From positions 1 to 23,485 of the IMG/VR virus record IMGVR_UViG_3300035698_019089: DNA of 23,485 nt; one strand, written 5' to 3'. This document shows positions 15,501 to 22,947 of this stretch, piece by piece. Positions within the stretch are counted from its first letter, which is position 1; every line of letters starts with the position of its first letter. The notes under the pieces were generated by a model. It was given only the letters and a program-made list of their open reading frames with translations, did no database searches and was not told where the DNA came from. Source of the stretch: a virus. The position numbers and the translations under genes were made by a program.

Positions 15501-16731
15501 GCAAGATATTATAAACGACTTTAATCTATTGGATGACGGCTCTCTCACTGATATAACCGACTTAATAGAAACCTATAAAAACGTGGGCGAGTCCCATCTC
15601 GAAACCTATACGCGAGTCAGTGGTGGTTTTAGATTATTTGATGAAGCCCTGGACTTCATGGGCGTTTCAATGAACCAAACAAGAGAGGAGGCCATTGCAT
15701 TTTCTGTTGGTATTGTTGAAGCGGCTGGTGGGCTACCACAAGCCCTTAGTTTATGGCAGTCTTTTTACGCTGGCTATTTTACCGAGCAAGAGTTTTTGAT
15801 AAACCAACTCCAGGGCGTTAATGACGAGGTCAACAGATTAGGTTCTGAGCTTGGCGCTGATGTTAATTTTGATAACTTTAGGCAATCGTTTGAAGAGGCG
15901 CTGCCGACCCTATCTCCAGAGGACGTTGTTAAGTGGTTGACCTTTGGCCGGGCTTTATCGAATGCCAATTCATTGGCCGAACAATTATCAAACAGCTCGC
16001 TTGTTGATGCAATGGAATCTTTCGCCGATATGGCTACCACTTTGGCCGAGGCAAATTACAGCTTAAGCGAACAGCTTCAACACAACTACGATTCAATTTG
16101 GGATATGATTGCGGCCTACGATGGTTCGATAGACGCCGAAAACAGAATTGCCGAATCATTACGCGCACGCTACGAAATGGAACTTGAATTCATTGACCAA
16201 ATCCGTTCCGCATCCGAAAGCGTTTCACAAATGATAAACGGGGCGCGTGAAGATGTATTTTTAACCGGATTGAACGATGAGGAAAAATACAATTATTTTA
16301 GAGGCGAATCAGAAGCCGCCGCCGCTCAAGTTGCTTTGTCCAATGACCCTGAGGAAATTGAAGCCTTAACCCGACGGGCTTTGGATTATGAGGGCAGAGC
16401 CTTTGGATTGCTTGACGAGGGGCAGCAGGATGAACTTAGAGAGGGTTTTCTGGGCTTTGTTGACCAGTTGGGTCAGAATGCGCTTGGTAGGCTCTCTGAG
16501 CTTGAAACTCAAGCAAGCGAACGAAGTGACGAGTTAATAGATTCTTTAAGTCTTATGATGCTAACAAATCAAGAGGCCGATACAGAAAACACAAATCAAT
16601 TCACTGAGTCTGTTGGATTGTTCCAGCAAAATGTAGTTTCAATGGCCGCCGCGATTGAAAGGCTTCAAAATATACAAGTTAATGTTAATGTTAACAATGA
16701 GCGTTTTGACGTTGGGTTTGGTTCATTGTGA
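12454..16731 (+). CDS. tail tape measure protein
   Basis: The largest gene, 1425 aa. It sets tail length and is ejected before the DNA. A TP901-type core begins near residue 60 (FADYDQQLRNVATVAGATEA; GMYSLASAGQSV; ANSGATAKAM) and runs to about 330. Two hydrophobic regions that could insert into the host membrane lie at about 356-416 (SIVAAIFVGPKILGAMLVGL onward) and 801-846 (Ala/Gly-rich, GPVAIAAVIAGLI). Between and after them are long helical, coiled-coil regions rich in E, Q and L. At about 1.5 angstroms per residue, a family rule, the tail would be roughly 210 nm. No lytic or peptidase motif is seen. It starts inside the T frame at ATG 12454 and ends overlapping the next GTG start. Confidence 0.95.
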   Translation: MTDITLKTVGIVIDPKPAQEGGKKVERSLDGVRKSASSVKKSLLAAFSVAAIGAAAKQFADYDQQLRNVATVAGATEAEFAKLGATAKSLALGTRFDPQEIAQGMYSLASAGQSVNQQLSTLPNVLNLAEAAQADLATTTELVVSTMAQFGIQANDSQRIVDVFTASIASSATNVPRLQVAMANSGATAKAMNQEFESSVAVVSILTTSFGNGEKAGTGYKTLLNKLATDGKKLGLDISDASGNMLPLVDILDQIKESGMPATELMKAFGAEAGPALAILLEQGTGAINDMRDGLLSNGQASETAAKQLDTLKGDIDQLGSTLKVALLGTIEAIEPLLRGLVQSVGFLANHIKELSIVAAIFVGPKILGAMLVGLPSLSIAISAVTGSVLALGAAIKTAILANPITAALAALYAGYEGVNYLIDKHNEKIERLSVLSGGAESAIKTLSEEMAKGFETENVEAYTTSIQTLQSELLKAIEKQKQLSEFVNANNAGSFKDGTRVLGGVAGQKEDELTGVNNQIQQIESTLGLANAQKFLTDTFGTLYQAAVKATTAEEASAEVAKKKKVVVTQLSDSYTKLSDRIKIGTGLLKAEISVLKGQLSAVKDFNKEQQVSIGQTDEEKILIGELIDEQNELLDLKKSLTDEQAKLNDAQSLYNQLMRDALGELNPFIEAEEKRLTGRQALQLLYEKELLTFDEYVAGQSEITRQFNEETKAVENLGGALADTETAFGKFFANLKDGFKDAASTIFSGLGGDISGLFSGTSSGFLNGIQGFSDGLGNIANVFEQSGGNMLRTANSLIGSAAGAVTAAAAAGVGGSAVASLAAFAGPVAIAAVIAGLIDSISGGKLFGTSYESTGAGFNVSTGPDGVQGNQFENQSRQRSFFRGTRRRTIESELDSQLKEQFEAIGEAGTSAAIATATALGVEVVTGLSASLSQEFDKDGNQVSSVVTDSMGRAWNEGVDAFASRVVADNVLAQVLTSVVETGGSEQDFNSLTDRFRSNASELLEFSQFLAQVQQDIINDFNLLDDGSLTDITDLIETYKNVGESHLETYTRVSGGFRLFDEALDFMGVSMNQTREEAIAFSVGIVEAAGGLPQALSLWQSFYAGYFTEQEFLINQLQGVNDEVNRLGSELGADVNFDNFRQSFEEALPTLSPEDVVKWLTFGRALSNANSLAEQLSNSSLVDAMESFADMATTLAEANYSLSEQLQHNYDSIWDMIAAYDGSIDAENRIAESLRARYEMELEFIDQIRSASESVSQMINGAREDVFLTGLNDEEKYNYFRGESEAAAAQVALSNDPEEIEALTRRALDYEGRAFGLLDEGQQDELREGFLGFVDQLGQNALGRLSELETQASERSDELIDSLSLMMLTNQEADTENTNQFTESVGLFQQNVVSMAAAIERLQNIQVNVNVNNERFDVGFGSL

Positions 16732-17246
16732 TTTTATCAGCCGGACAAGCAACCGAAATAGCCAAGGCGGTTAGAAAGCCGCGATTGTTGGTTAAAATGA
16801 TAATGAACGGGACTGAGGTCAGATTGTCGTCCGGTGGAACGGTCACATATAATAGCCAGGTTTATTTGAAGTCCGGCGTCTCTATGGAGCGAATAAAAAC
16901 CGGAAAAGGCGGAATATCAAGAGGTCGCTTACACCTTGCTAATGAAGATAATGTCTACACAAGACTGGCAATTGGCGGGGCTGGTTTTGAATTTATATCG
17001 GTTGAGGCTTGGAGTTATTACGGCTCAGGCAATCCCGCTTTGGATGATGTTGTTAAGGAGATGGACGGCGAAGTTATAGCGATTCCATCAATGAATTCAA
17101 AAGAGATTGTATTGGATTGCGCCACTACCGGCGGCTTGACAAAATTTGTTCCAGATTACAGTCTTGGCACCGGCGTAAATCACATGCCACAAAGCGGCCA
17201 ATCTTTTTTAATTGGATCTGAATATTACGTAGTGGAGATTAAATAA
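16728..17246 (+). CDS. tail tip protein, gpL/DUF2163-like position
   Basis: A 172-aa protein directly after the tape measure. It starts at GTG 16728 (GTGA overlap). A short helix (ATEIAKAVRKPRLLVKMIM) is followed by beta-rich sequence with VTYNSQVYLKSGVSMERIKT and ISRGRLHLANED, a pattern seen in baseplate-hub and DUF2163-type proteins of siphophage tail tips, ending SGQSFLIGSEYYVVEIK. It has few cysteines and no iron-sulphur motif like lambda gpL. It probably contributes to the ring joining tape measure and tip, but the exact family is not certain. Confidence 0.5.
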   Translation: MILSAGQATEIAKAVRKPRLLVKMIMNGTEVRLSSGGTVTYNSQVYLKSGVSMERIKTGKGGISRGRLHLANEDNVYTRLAIGGAGFEFISVEAWSYYGSGNPALDDVVKEMDGEVIAIPSMNSKEIVLDCATTGGLTKFVPDYSLGTGVNHMPQSGQSFLIGSEYYVVEIK

Positions 17247-17247
17247 A

Positions 17248-17601
17248 ATGGCAATTTTTAATGCTGATATTCCGCTGTCTTATGAAACAAATCTGCCTTT
17301 GTCCGGCTCAAGAGTTCCGGTTGTTTTCCAAGACTTAACCAATCACATAGAATCGTTCACGGATGATGAAGTTGTGTTGTCCGGAATAATAGTTTGCAGA
17401 CCTTTAACCGCTGCTGAGCGGGATGAAGTCATGACGTTTTATACAACAAACAAAGACCTAGAATTCACTTTCACCGACCCCAACGACGAGAACGATTATG
17501 GATTGTATTTTATAAGTCCGCCACCAAAGCCGGTAAAAATACCAAGCATTGTTGGTCATTGGTCAATTACATTAAGCGTCAAGGGGCAAATAAGTGCCTG
17601 A
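17248..17601 (+). CDS. minor tail protein, distal-tail/gpM-like
   Basis: A 117-aa beta-rich protein starting 1 base after the preceding stop. It has a central helix typical of small tip proteins (PLTAAERDEVMTFYTTNKDL) followed by an F-T-F-T-D-P strand, a YGLYFISPPPKP turn and a final strand (HWSITLSVKGQ). This layout (beta, AAERDxxxxF helix, beta, PP turn, beta) is common to gpM and related proteins that cap the tube end. Order between tape measure and the gpJ-like protein supports the role. Its stop overlaps the next gene's GTG start by 8 bases. Confidence 0.55.
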   Translation: MAIFNADIPLSYETNLPLSGSRVPVVFQDLTNHIESFTDDEVVLSGIIVCRPLTAAERDEVMTFYTTNKDLEFTFTDPNDENDYGLYFISPPPKPVKIPSIVGHWSITLSVKGQISA

Positions 17602-18172
17602 ATATACAGGTCCAATTGCGCCCGGCGGTGGCGGCTTACTGCCACCGGTTAATACCGGCGGCCATCTAGTTTCACCCGGTTTGCCAACTGTGACGTTGTC
17701 AAACAATTACCCCAACCCGCAATTGCCGGACTGGGTGGATTCAACACAATCAAGTAATCCGTCAGCCTACGACATAAATTCTGTTGGCAATACGCTTTCA
17801 GAAAGGACGCTGACGGTTAACACTTGGTCAAAATATGTTCCATTGGTTTATGGAACGGAAAAAATTGGTCCAATTCTCAGCTTGATTAAAAGAAAGCCGC
17901 CATATTTATACGTGCGGTTTGTCTGGTGTATTGGCGAAATTGAGTCAATCCAGGTATCCGCACAAAACGGTGAGAACATTTACGGCGGCACTTACAATCA
18001 TTACTTAGGAACTCCAGGACAGGGCGTTGACCCGTTATTGTCAACCGCATTATCCGGCGAGGCTACTTACACTGATACTTTGGCCGGGCTTGGTCCAAAA
18101 TCAGACATAAATATTCCTATACTGCGGCGCGTTTTGACTTGGCTCAACTTGAGGAATTCCCGCGGCTGGTAG
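17594..18172 (+). CDS. gpJ-like tail tip protein, N-terminal part (frame broken)
   Basis: A 192-aa frame starting at GTG 17594. After a Gly/Pro-rich start (GPIAPGGGGLLPP) it carries the N-terminal motifs of central tip proteins: SKYVPLVYGTEKIGP, then YLYVRFVWCIGEIESIQVS, then YTDTLAG. In the family this is continuous with an AVRF...PRL-x-A-x-IxGKK segment, which is found here in the -1 frame (AARFDLAQLEEFPRLVA, about 18124-18174). This frame instead runs on with LRRVLTWLNLRNSRGW, which looks out of frame, and stops at 18172. So the true protein is likely one chain of about 1100 aa, divided by a one-base loss or a frameshift between 18076 and about 18135. Confidence 0.8.
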   Translation: MPEYTGPIAPGGGGLLPPVNTGGHLVSPGLPTVTLSNNYPNPQLPDWVDSTQSSNPSAYDINSVGNTLSERTLTVNTWSKYVPLVYGTEKIGPILSLIKRKPPYLYVRFVWCIGEIESIQVSAQNGENIYGGTYNHYLGTPGQGVDPLLSTALSGEATYTDTLAGLGPKSDINIPILRRVLTWLNLRNSRGW

Positions 18173-20847
18173 CCACAATAGAGGGAAAAAAAATAGCGTC
18201 CCCGGTGCCAACGATTGAATCGGTTGATAGGGGGATTGCCGCCGGTTCGGCCGATACGGTAACTCTGGACGGAAACACCGTTACAGCAACCGACGTTTCC
18301 GCCAACGGTCAAGTCAACTCTTTTATCCGTTATTATGAAGATGAATTGATTGACAATGAAAGCTATACTTTTGAAATTGAAGTTTTAACCTATACCAACC
18401 AGGGCGCGGGCGATACCACGGTGACATGGGCTTCTGAAACCCTTTTGGATGCGGCCTTATCGCCGGTTGTAATTACTGGCGTCGGAACTTATGTTGGCTC
18501 AGCGTCCAGGGCGACCTATGATGGAACTTACAATGCTTTGGTTTTGGCGATTGACGGAAACGCGGGCGTTTCTATGACCTATAAAGTCACTGCCTATAAT
18601 ACGCTTGAAAACTCAGTTACAAAATATCACGAAACCGCCGGGCTTGTCCTTAATGATTTATATACTAATCCGAGTTATGGGCTTGGGCTGAGTGTTAATT
18701 TTGCCTCTCTTGTAGATTTAATTCACAGAAATCAAGAAGTTTTGTTGACCACTGGCTACCAAGAGATTCGTTCAGGAATAGGTTTGGCGTTGACAAATAA
18801 AAGGCCAATTGACCAGGTTCTTGAAGTTGTCAGGGGCTACGCAAGAACAATTGTAAGAAACATAAACGGTGAGATTTTCTTTGTCCCGCTCAAACCGCTG
18901 GAGCCGTCTTTTACCATTACAAATTCAGAAATAAAAGGACTACCGGATTTAAAGATTAACGACGTACGAAGCATACCGAACGCGGTCAGAGTTTATTATA
19001 CCGATACATTTGGGGCTGAGTTCAGGGACAATTATGTCGAAGTTTACACCTCAGAATATTTGGCCGGGGATGAATTTAAGCGTGAGGCCGTTTACAGAAT
19101 GCCGGGCTTTAAATCTAGGCCTGCGGCTTTGAGAATTGCCAACGATATAATCAACCAAAGACTTCGTAAGTTTTCGGTTTCATTCAAGGCTCACCAATCA
19201 GTTTATCCTTTTTTTGAGGGCGACACCTTTACGCTGACAATTAACGAGCTTAATGACGTTCCGCAAAAAATGAAAATCTTTGCCAAGAAAAAAGTCAACA
19301 TATCAGAGTATGAAATCCTGGCACAAAAAGAAGACGACGACATTTATTCAAACGAAATCGCAGACTTTGACCCCGAAAATCCGGGCTTAACCGTTGATGA
19401 CCCCTTTGATGTAACGGACGCAAGCGGCTTGGCTTTATCGGTAGAGGTTCCAGCGTTTCAAACCGGAATATATTTCAGCCGCATAAGAGCCGATTGGACT
19501 GCCACGGCTTATTCCTACAATTACAACTATCTTTGCGTGTTAACCGAGGTTGTAAGTGGAATTGAAATTGACACTAAAATACTCAACTCAAGCGCAACAC
19601 AATGCGCGTTTTCAAACATACAAGAGAATATAGAATATTCTGTTAACTTAAAAGTTATCGGTTTTGGCGGAACTGAGTCCACGGGCATAACGGATACCAT
19701 TACACCGCTTGGCAAAGATTTTCCGCCAACAAATGTTCCGGATTTTGTTTGTTTCCAATCTCAAGGTTCTGTCACTTGCCAATGGAGTCCGGCTGCCGAT
19801 AATCAATCAGTTTGGTATTATGAAATCCAATTTGGTCCAGATGGATTTTTATGGAACGATGCAAATTCAAGATTGTTAATAAGTCGGATTGACGCCTACG
19901 TATTCACCGCTGAACTTTTCCCAGAGGGCACTTGGGACTTGTTAATCAAAGCGGTGGACAATGCCGGAAATGAATCTGTAAATGCGACAAGATATTCGGA
20001 TTTAGTTGTTCAGGATTATGAAGATTACGCGCTACTTAAAACCGGACCAATTTATATTGACGATGTGGGCTCTGTTGAAATGACCGGGGTTTATACTGAC
20101 AGAGTTACTTTTTTGACTAATCCGCCTGTATTTGATGCGGATTTTTTCTCAAGAAAAGGGTATGCCAACAACACCGGTAATACCTGGGCTGAAATGTTTC
20201 CAAACGCCATGAACACGTACACCACTGAATCGCTTTTATCTGAGGGTGCGGGCGATATAACTTCTACCTTATATTCAGACGAAATCACCATCGAACAAGA
20301 TGCCTTTTCTGTTCGGCCTCCAACTGACTGCGTTTTTGAAATAATCAACACGGTCAGCGGCGCGGAGGTTACAGGAAATCATATTTGGGGTGGAGGCGAT
20401 ATGATTGAATCAGTTTCAGGCAGTCTGCCAAATATGCAAATCGAAATCGGCACAATTGGATTCGGTACGACTACATGGGTTGAGCGTGACGGCTTGAACT
20501 GTAGCGGGACAGGTCACTCAATGCGATTAAAAATAACGTCTCCAGACACAAGCTCAAGGTGGCTCTGGAAGTCCGGTACATACAATTACAGAATTAAAGG
20601 AAAAATTAAAACAGACTTTGTCAATTTTGTTTACAATAGCGGCAATGACCAATTTTTATTCAGCCAGACGGCAGCCCTTGTTCAGTTTGTATCTATTAAT
20701 GTGGCTGAATTCAATAGTTATGTAGCCACATTTGAGCTCATAACTTCGTCGGATGACTTCTTTGGCTTTGATATAAAAGTCTATGACGAAATGGGTTCTT
20801 TGGTTACGGGCGATGTAAATTTAAACATTTTAGCGAGATATGTATAA
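18139..20847 (+). CDS. gpJ-like central tail tip / host specificity protein, main part
   Basis: A 902-aa frame counted from TTG 18139; the frame is open back to 18076 and no Shine-Dalgarno supports the TTG, so it is probably reached from the 17594 frame. Its start (LEEFPRLVATIEGKKI) continues the broken tip domain. Residues about 36-157 form an inserted beta-sandwich (TATDVSANGQVN; YTFEIEVLTYTN; TYVGSASRATYDG), after which family sequence resumes with NDLYTNPSYGLGL and then RPIDQVLEVVRGYARTIV and PGFKSRPAALRIANDIINQR. Residues about 528-624 resemble a fibronectin type III module (PPTNVPDFVC to DNAGNESV). The last 280 residues are beta-rich and likely face the host surface. It closes the tube end and nucleates tail assembly. 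The stop overlaps the next ATG (TAATG). Confidence 0.88.
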   Translation: MAQLEEFPRLVATIEGKKIASPVPTIESVDRGIAAGSADTVTLDGNTVTATDVSANGQVNSFIRYYEDELIDNESYTFEIEVLTYTNQGAGDTTVTWASETLLDAALSPVVITGVGTYVGSASRATYDGTYNALVLAIDGNAGVSMTYKVTAYNTLENSVTKYHETAGLVLNDLYTNPSYGLGLSVNFASLVDLIHRNQEVLLTTGYQEIRSGIGLALTNKRPIDQVLEVVRGYARTIVRNINGEIFFVPLKPLEPSFTITNSEIKGLPDLKINDVRSIPNAVRVYYTDTFGAEFRDNYVEVYTSEYLAGDEFKREAVYRMPGFKSRPAALRIANDIINQRLRKFSVSFKAHQSVYPFFEGDTFTLTINELNDVPQKMKIFAKKKVNISEYEILAQKEDDDIYSNEIADFDPENPGLTVDDPFDVTDASGLALSVEVPAFQTGIYFSRIRADWTATAYSYNYNYLCVLTEVVSGIEIDTKILNSSATQCAFSNIQENIEYSVNLKVIGFGGTESTGITDTITPLGKDFPPTNVPDFVCFQSQGSVTCQWSPAADNQSVWYYEIQFGPDGFLWNDANSRLLISRIDAYVFTAELFPEGTWDLLIKAVDNAGNESVNATRYSDLVVQDYEDYALLKTGPIYIDDVGSVEMTGVYTDRVTFLTNPPVFDADFFSRKGYANNTGNTWAEMFPNAMNTYTTESLLSEGAGDITSTLYSDEITIEQDAFSVRPPTDCVFEIINTVSGAEVTGNHIWGGGDMIESVSGSLPNMQIEIGTIGFGTTTWVERDGLNCSGTGHSMRLKITSPDTSSRWLWKSGTYNYRIKGKIKTDFVNFVYNSGNDQFLFSQTAALVQFVSINVAEFNSYVATFELITSSDDFFGFDIKVYDEMGSLVTGDVNLNILARYV

Positions 20848-21470
20848 TGGCAGTTACAGTAGATGGTACAAACATAATTTTAACGGATACTGGAAGCGAT
20901 TTTGCCTCAGCTGTTAAAACAGAAATAACCGCGGCTCAGGCTGACCTTGGTAAGATGTCAGAAAAGACGGCGGTTGAAACAATCACCGGCGCAAAAACTT
21001 TTTCAAGCCTAACCAGAACAAACGCATTTTTTTCCGCCTATTCAACATCAACGTCCACACTCATTTGGAGCGGCGCATATACTTATGTGAACTGGTCTGT
21101 TGTTGACCGGGTTGATGCTGCGTACACTTCTTTATTGACGCTCATAACGATAGTTGCTGCCGGGGATTACAAGGTCAGCTACGACGCCACTGTTGATATC
21201 GGCACAAATATATCGCAACACCTGGATGTTGAATTCAGGCTAGAGGTTAATGACGGCGGCGGCTATGACCCAATTGTTGGTTCAATAACAAGAATGGGAC
21301 TAATTGGCGGCTACGCAAACACGGCCACCGCGTCGTGTTCGGGCAAAATAGTTACGTTTGGGGCTGGCGACATTGTAAGGTTAGGCGGCTCTGTTATCGC
21401 GGACGGTAACTCGGGGGAAGTAACAAGTCTGGTTTCAGGCGGCAATAGGATAATGATTGAGAAAGTATGA
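20847..21470 (+). CDS. fibre-tip protein with C1q/TNF-like domain
   Basis: A 207-aa protein after the gpJ-like gene. The N-terminal 50 residues end in the ETITGAKTFSS motif that often links fibre shafts to globular heads. Residues about 60-207 have the strand pattern of a C1q/TNF-like jelly roll: a central ITIVAAGDYKVSYDATVDIG, HLDVEFRLEVND, FGAGDIVRLGGSV, and a final NRIMIEKV. Such domains trimerise and are common in phage receptor-binding tips. It overlaps the preceding stop (TAATG) and the next start (ATGA). It is probably the adhesin or a subunit attached to the gpJ-like C-terminus; the fold is inferred from pattern only. Confidence 0.65.
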   Translation: MAVTVDGTNIILTDTGSDFASAVKTEITAAQADLGKMSEKTAVETITGAKTFSSLTRTNAFFSAYSTSTSTLIWSGAYTYVNWSVVDRVDAAYTSLLTLITIVAAGDYKVSYDATVDIGTNISQHLDVEFRLEVNDGGGYDPIVGSITRMGLIGGYANTATASCSGKIVTFGAGDIVRLGGSVIADGNSGEVTSLVSGGNRIMIEKV

Positions 21471-21793
21471 AAGACTTTACCGAACGACGAAAAGAGGAAT
21501 GGCATTTATCTAAGTCAATTCCGATAATAACGCTTTTTGCTTTTGTTTCTTGGACAGGCGGTTTTGTCTGGTGGACGTCAAAACTGGACTCAAGGGTTGA
21601 TAGCAACCAGAGTGCAATAATGATGCTCACATCTCTTTTAAAAACCCACGATGCCGACTCGGGAAAGCATATGCCGTATGGTGAAAAAATAACGGTTTTT
21701 GTTCCACGAACTGAAATCGACAACCGTCTAAAAAACATGGAATACTCTCTGGACAAGATACATGTCGCTGTTTCCAAACTTGCGGATAAATGA
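21467..21793 (+). CDS. single-TM protein, holin candidate
   Basis: A 108-aa protein with a charged N-terminus (MKDFTERRKEEWHLSKS), one membrane segment about residues 18-37 (IPIITLFAFVSWTGGFVWW) and a longer polar, helical C-terminal part. The WHLSKSIPI motif before one TM is one I associate with small phage membrane proteins next to endolysin genes. Its gene overlaps the fibre gene stop (ATGA) and its stop overlaps the endolysin start (ATGATG), placing it first in the lysis cassette. Either a one-TM holin or an accessory membrane protein; the two-TM protein at 22703 is the rival holin candidate. Confidence 0.6.
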   Translation: MKDFTERRKEEWHLSKSIPIITLFAFVSWTGGFVWWTSKLDSRVDSNQSAIMMLTSLLKTHDADSGKHMPYGEKITVFVPRTEIDNRLKNMEYSLDKIHVAVSKLADK

Positions 21794-22110
21794 TGAAATT
21801 AGGCAAAAGACAAGAATTGTTTTCAAGACTCATTCCGAGGCTTTACGATAAGGCGTTTGAGCTTGGTTTTGAAATAAGAACAGGGCACGCCATGAGGTGC
21901 CAAGAATGTCATGTTGGCAGAAAAACAAGTCTACACAAGTCAAAATTGGCAATTGATTTAAACCTATTCAAAGACGGCGATTACATTAACACTTCAGAGG
22001 GGCACAAAGAGCTTGGCGAATGGTGGGAGGCTCAGCACGTATTTTGCAGTTGGGGCGGTAGATTTAATGACGGCAATCATTACAGCATAACCTACCAGGG
22101 GCGGAGATAA
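21790..22110 (+). CDS. endolysin, M15 L-Ala-D-Glu-type peptidase
   Basis: A 106-aa zinc peptidase of the M15 family, which cuts the peptide stems of peptidoglycan. Zinc ligands are H49 and D56 (SLHKSKLAIDL) and H97, with the likely catalytic acid D94 in DGNH97; the D-x-x-H spacing matches phage T5 endolysin. There is a Cys pair at C37 and C40 (RCQECHVG). It is short for the family (T5 enzyme about 137 aa) but all active-site residues are present. No signal peptide or TM is seen, so release would need the holin. Start is ATG 21790 or ATG 21793 (ATGATGA overlap); the stop overlaps the i-spanin start. Confidence 0.93.
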   Translation: MMKLGKRQELFSRLIPRLYDKAFELGFEIRTGHAMRCQECHVGRKTSLHKSKLAIDLNLFKDGDYINTSEGHKELGEWWEAQHVFCSWGGRFNDGNHYSITYQGRR

Positions 22111-22529
22111 TGGGGTTTTTTACACGTTTGGTAAGTCTTAAAAATACTGCGATTTTGGCCGGTATTCTTGGCTTGGGTATTTTGTTTTTGTGGAACTTAA
22201 ATCAATCCAAAAAAGCGGCCATCATTCGCCTTGAGTCTGAAAAATTGACCTTAATCGACGCAAACAAAGCGAGCGACGAAGCCATAAAAAAATTAAAAAA
22301 GGCAAACGAGGTGTGGGAGCTGCGCAAAGGTATCAACGAGGCAAACTCCAAAGCCGAGATTGAATCTAACAAGGCTCTCATAGCTCAAATTAAAAAACAA
22401 CATGAGCTTGAATATGAAAATTTTAAGAAAAACAAGAAGCCGATTGGCGACTGTATCAGTCCTATTGTGGGCGACGATGCTGTCAGGATGCTTCTCCAAG
22501 CCCGTAGCGGTGAAAACTCAAACAATTGA
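22110..22529 (+). CDS. Rz: i-spanin (Rz-like)
   Basis: A 139-aa inner-membrane spanin subunit. An N-terminal TM (about residues 11-29, NTAILAGILGLGILFLWNL) is followed by a long charged coiled coil (about 34-115, rich in K, E, A) that crosses the periplasm. The C-terminal CISPIVGDDAVRMLLQAR is typical of Rz proteins. It pairs with the lipoprotein encoded in another frame inside its own 3' part to fuse inner and outer membranes at lysis. Start overlaps the endolysin stop by one base. Confidence 0.9.
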   Translation: MGFFTRLVSLKNTAILAGILGLGILFLWNLNQSKKAAIIRLESEKLTLIDANKASDEAIKKLKKANEVWELRKGINEANSKAEIESNKALIAQIKKQHELEYENFKKNKKPIGDCISPIVGDDAVRMLLQARSGENSNN

Positions 22530-22719
22530 GGTAAAGGTGCCGGTTTATGTCGAAATGCCCGCAGAACTCTTAATTTGCGAGTATGCCGACATTTATCCGT
22601 GGTACGATTGGTACTACCTTGCGATTGTTTTAGACCAGGCGACGGCCATTTGTAAAGCGAATATTAATTCAATAAAAAAATTACAAGCTGAGGCATTAAA
22701 AAATGACAAACCAGATTAA
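22414..22719 (+). CDS. Rz1: o-spanin lipoprotein (Rz1-like)
   Basis: A 101-aa outer-membrane lipoprotein encoded in a different frame, starting inside Rz and extending 190 bases beyond it. The signal peptide has a basic start (MKILRKTRSR), a hydrophobic core (LATVSVLLWATM) and a lipobox L23-S24-G25-C26, giving a mature chain of 76 residues anchored at C26. I chose ATG 22414; ATG 22402 adds four residues. The mature protein is longer than many Rz1 proteins and is not proline-rich; it has a KVPVYVEMPAELL segment and a helical C-terminus. Partner of the i-spanin. It overlaps the following gene by 17 bases. Confidence 0.88.
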   Translation: MKILRKTRSRLATVSVLLWATMLSGCFSKPVAVKTQTIEVKVPVYVEMPAELLICEYADIYPWYDWYYLAIVLDQATAICKANINSIKKLQAEALKNDKPD

Positions 22720-22945
22720 GAAAACAATTGAAGTTGCAAAAAAAGCAAAAAGCGCCGTCCGATTTTCGCTGTACGAAGCCTTTGACGGAATCCTTATTAT
22801 TGTTGCAATCTCATTCACCATGGGTATAACCACCTGGATTGTTAAAGATACCAATATCAACGCAGCAAGCGCCGGATTCTGGTCTTTGATTACCTTGGTG
22901 GTTACTTCTATGTTTGTTATAGTTCATTCCAGGTTTAAAAAATAA
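22703..22945 (+). CDS. two-TM small membrane protein, holin candidate
   Basis: An 80-aa protein with two membrane segments: about residues 30-48 (ILIIVAISFTMGITTWIV) and 57-75 (GFWSLITLVVTSMFVIV), joined by a short polar loop, and with basic ends. Two TMs, small size and a place at the end of a lysis cassette fit a class II holin. The N-terminal 28 residues form a basic amphipathic-looking helix (KKTIEVAKKAKSA). It overlaps the o-spanin gene and its stop lies 2 bases from the end of the convergent ssb gene. The family is not recognised; a holin role is inferred from shape and place. Confidence 0.65.
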   Translation: MTNQIKKTIEVAKKAKSAVRFSLYEAFDGILIIVAISFTMGITTWIVKDTNINAASAGFWSLITLVVTSMFVIVHSRFKK

Positions 22946-22947
22946 AC

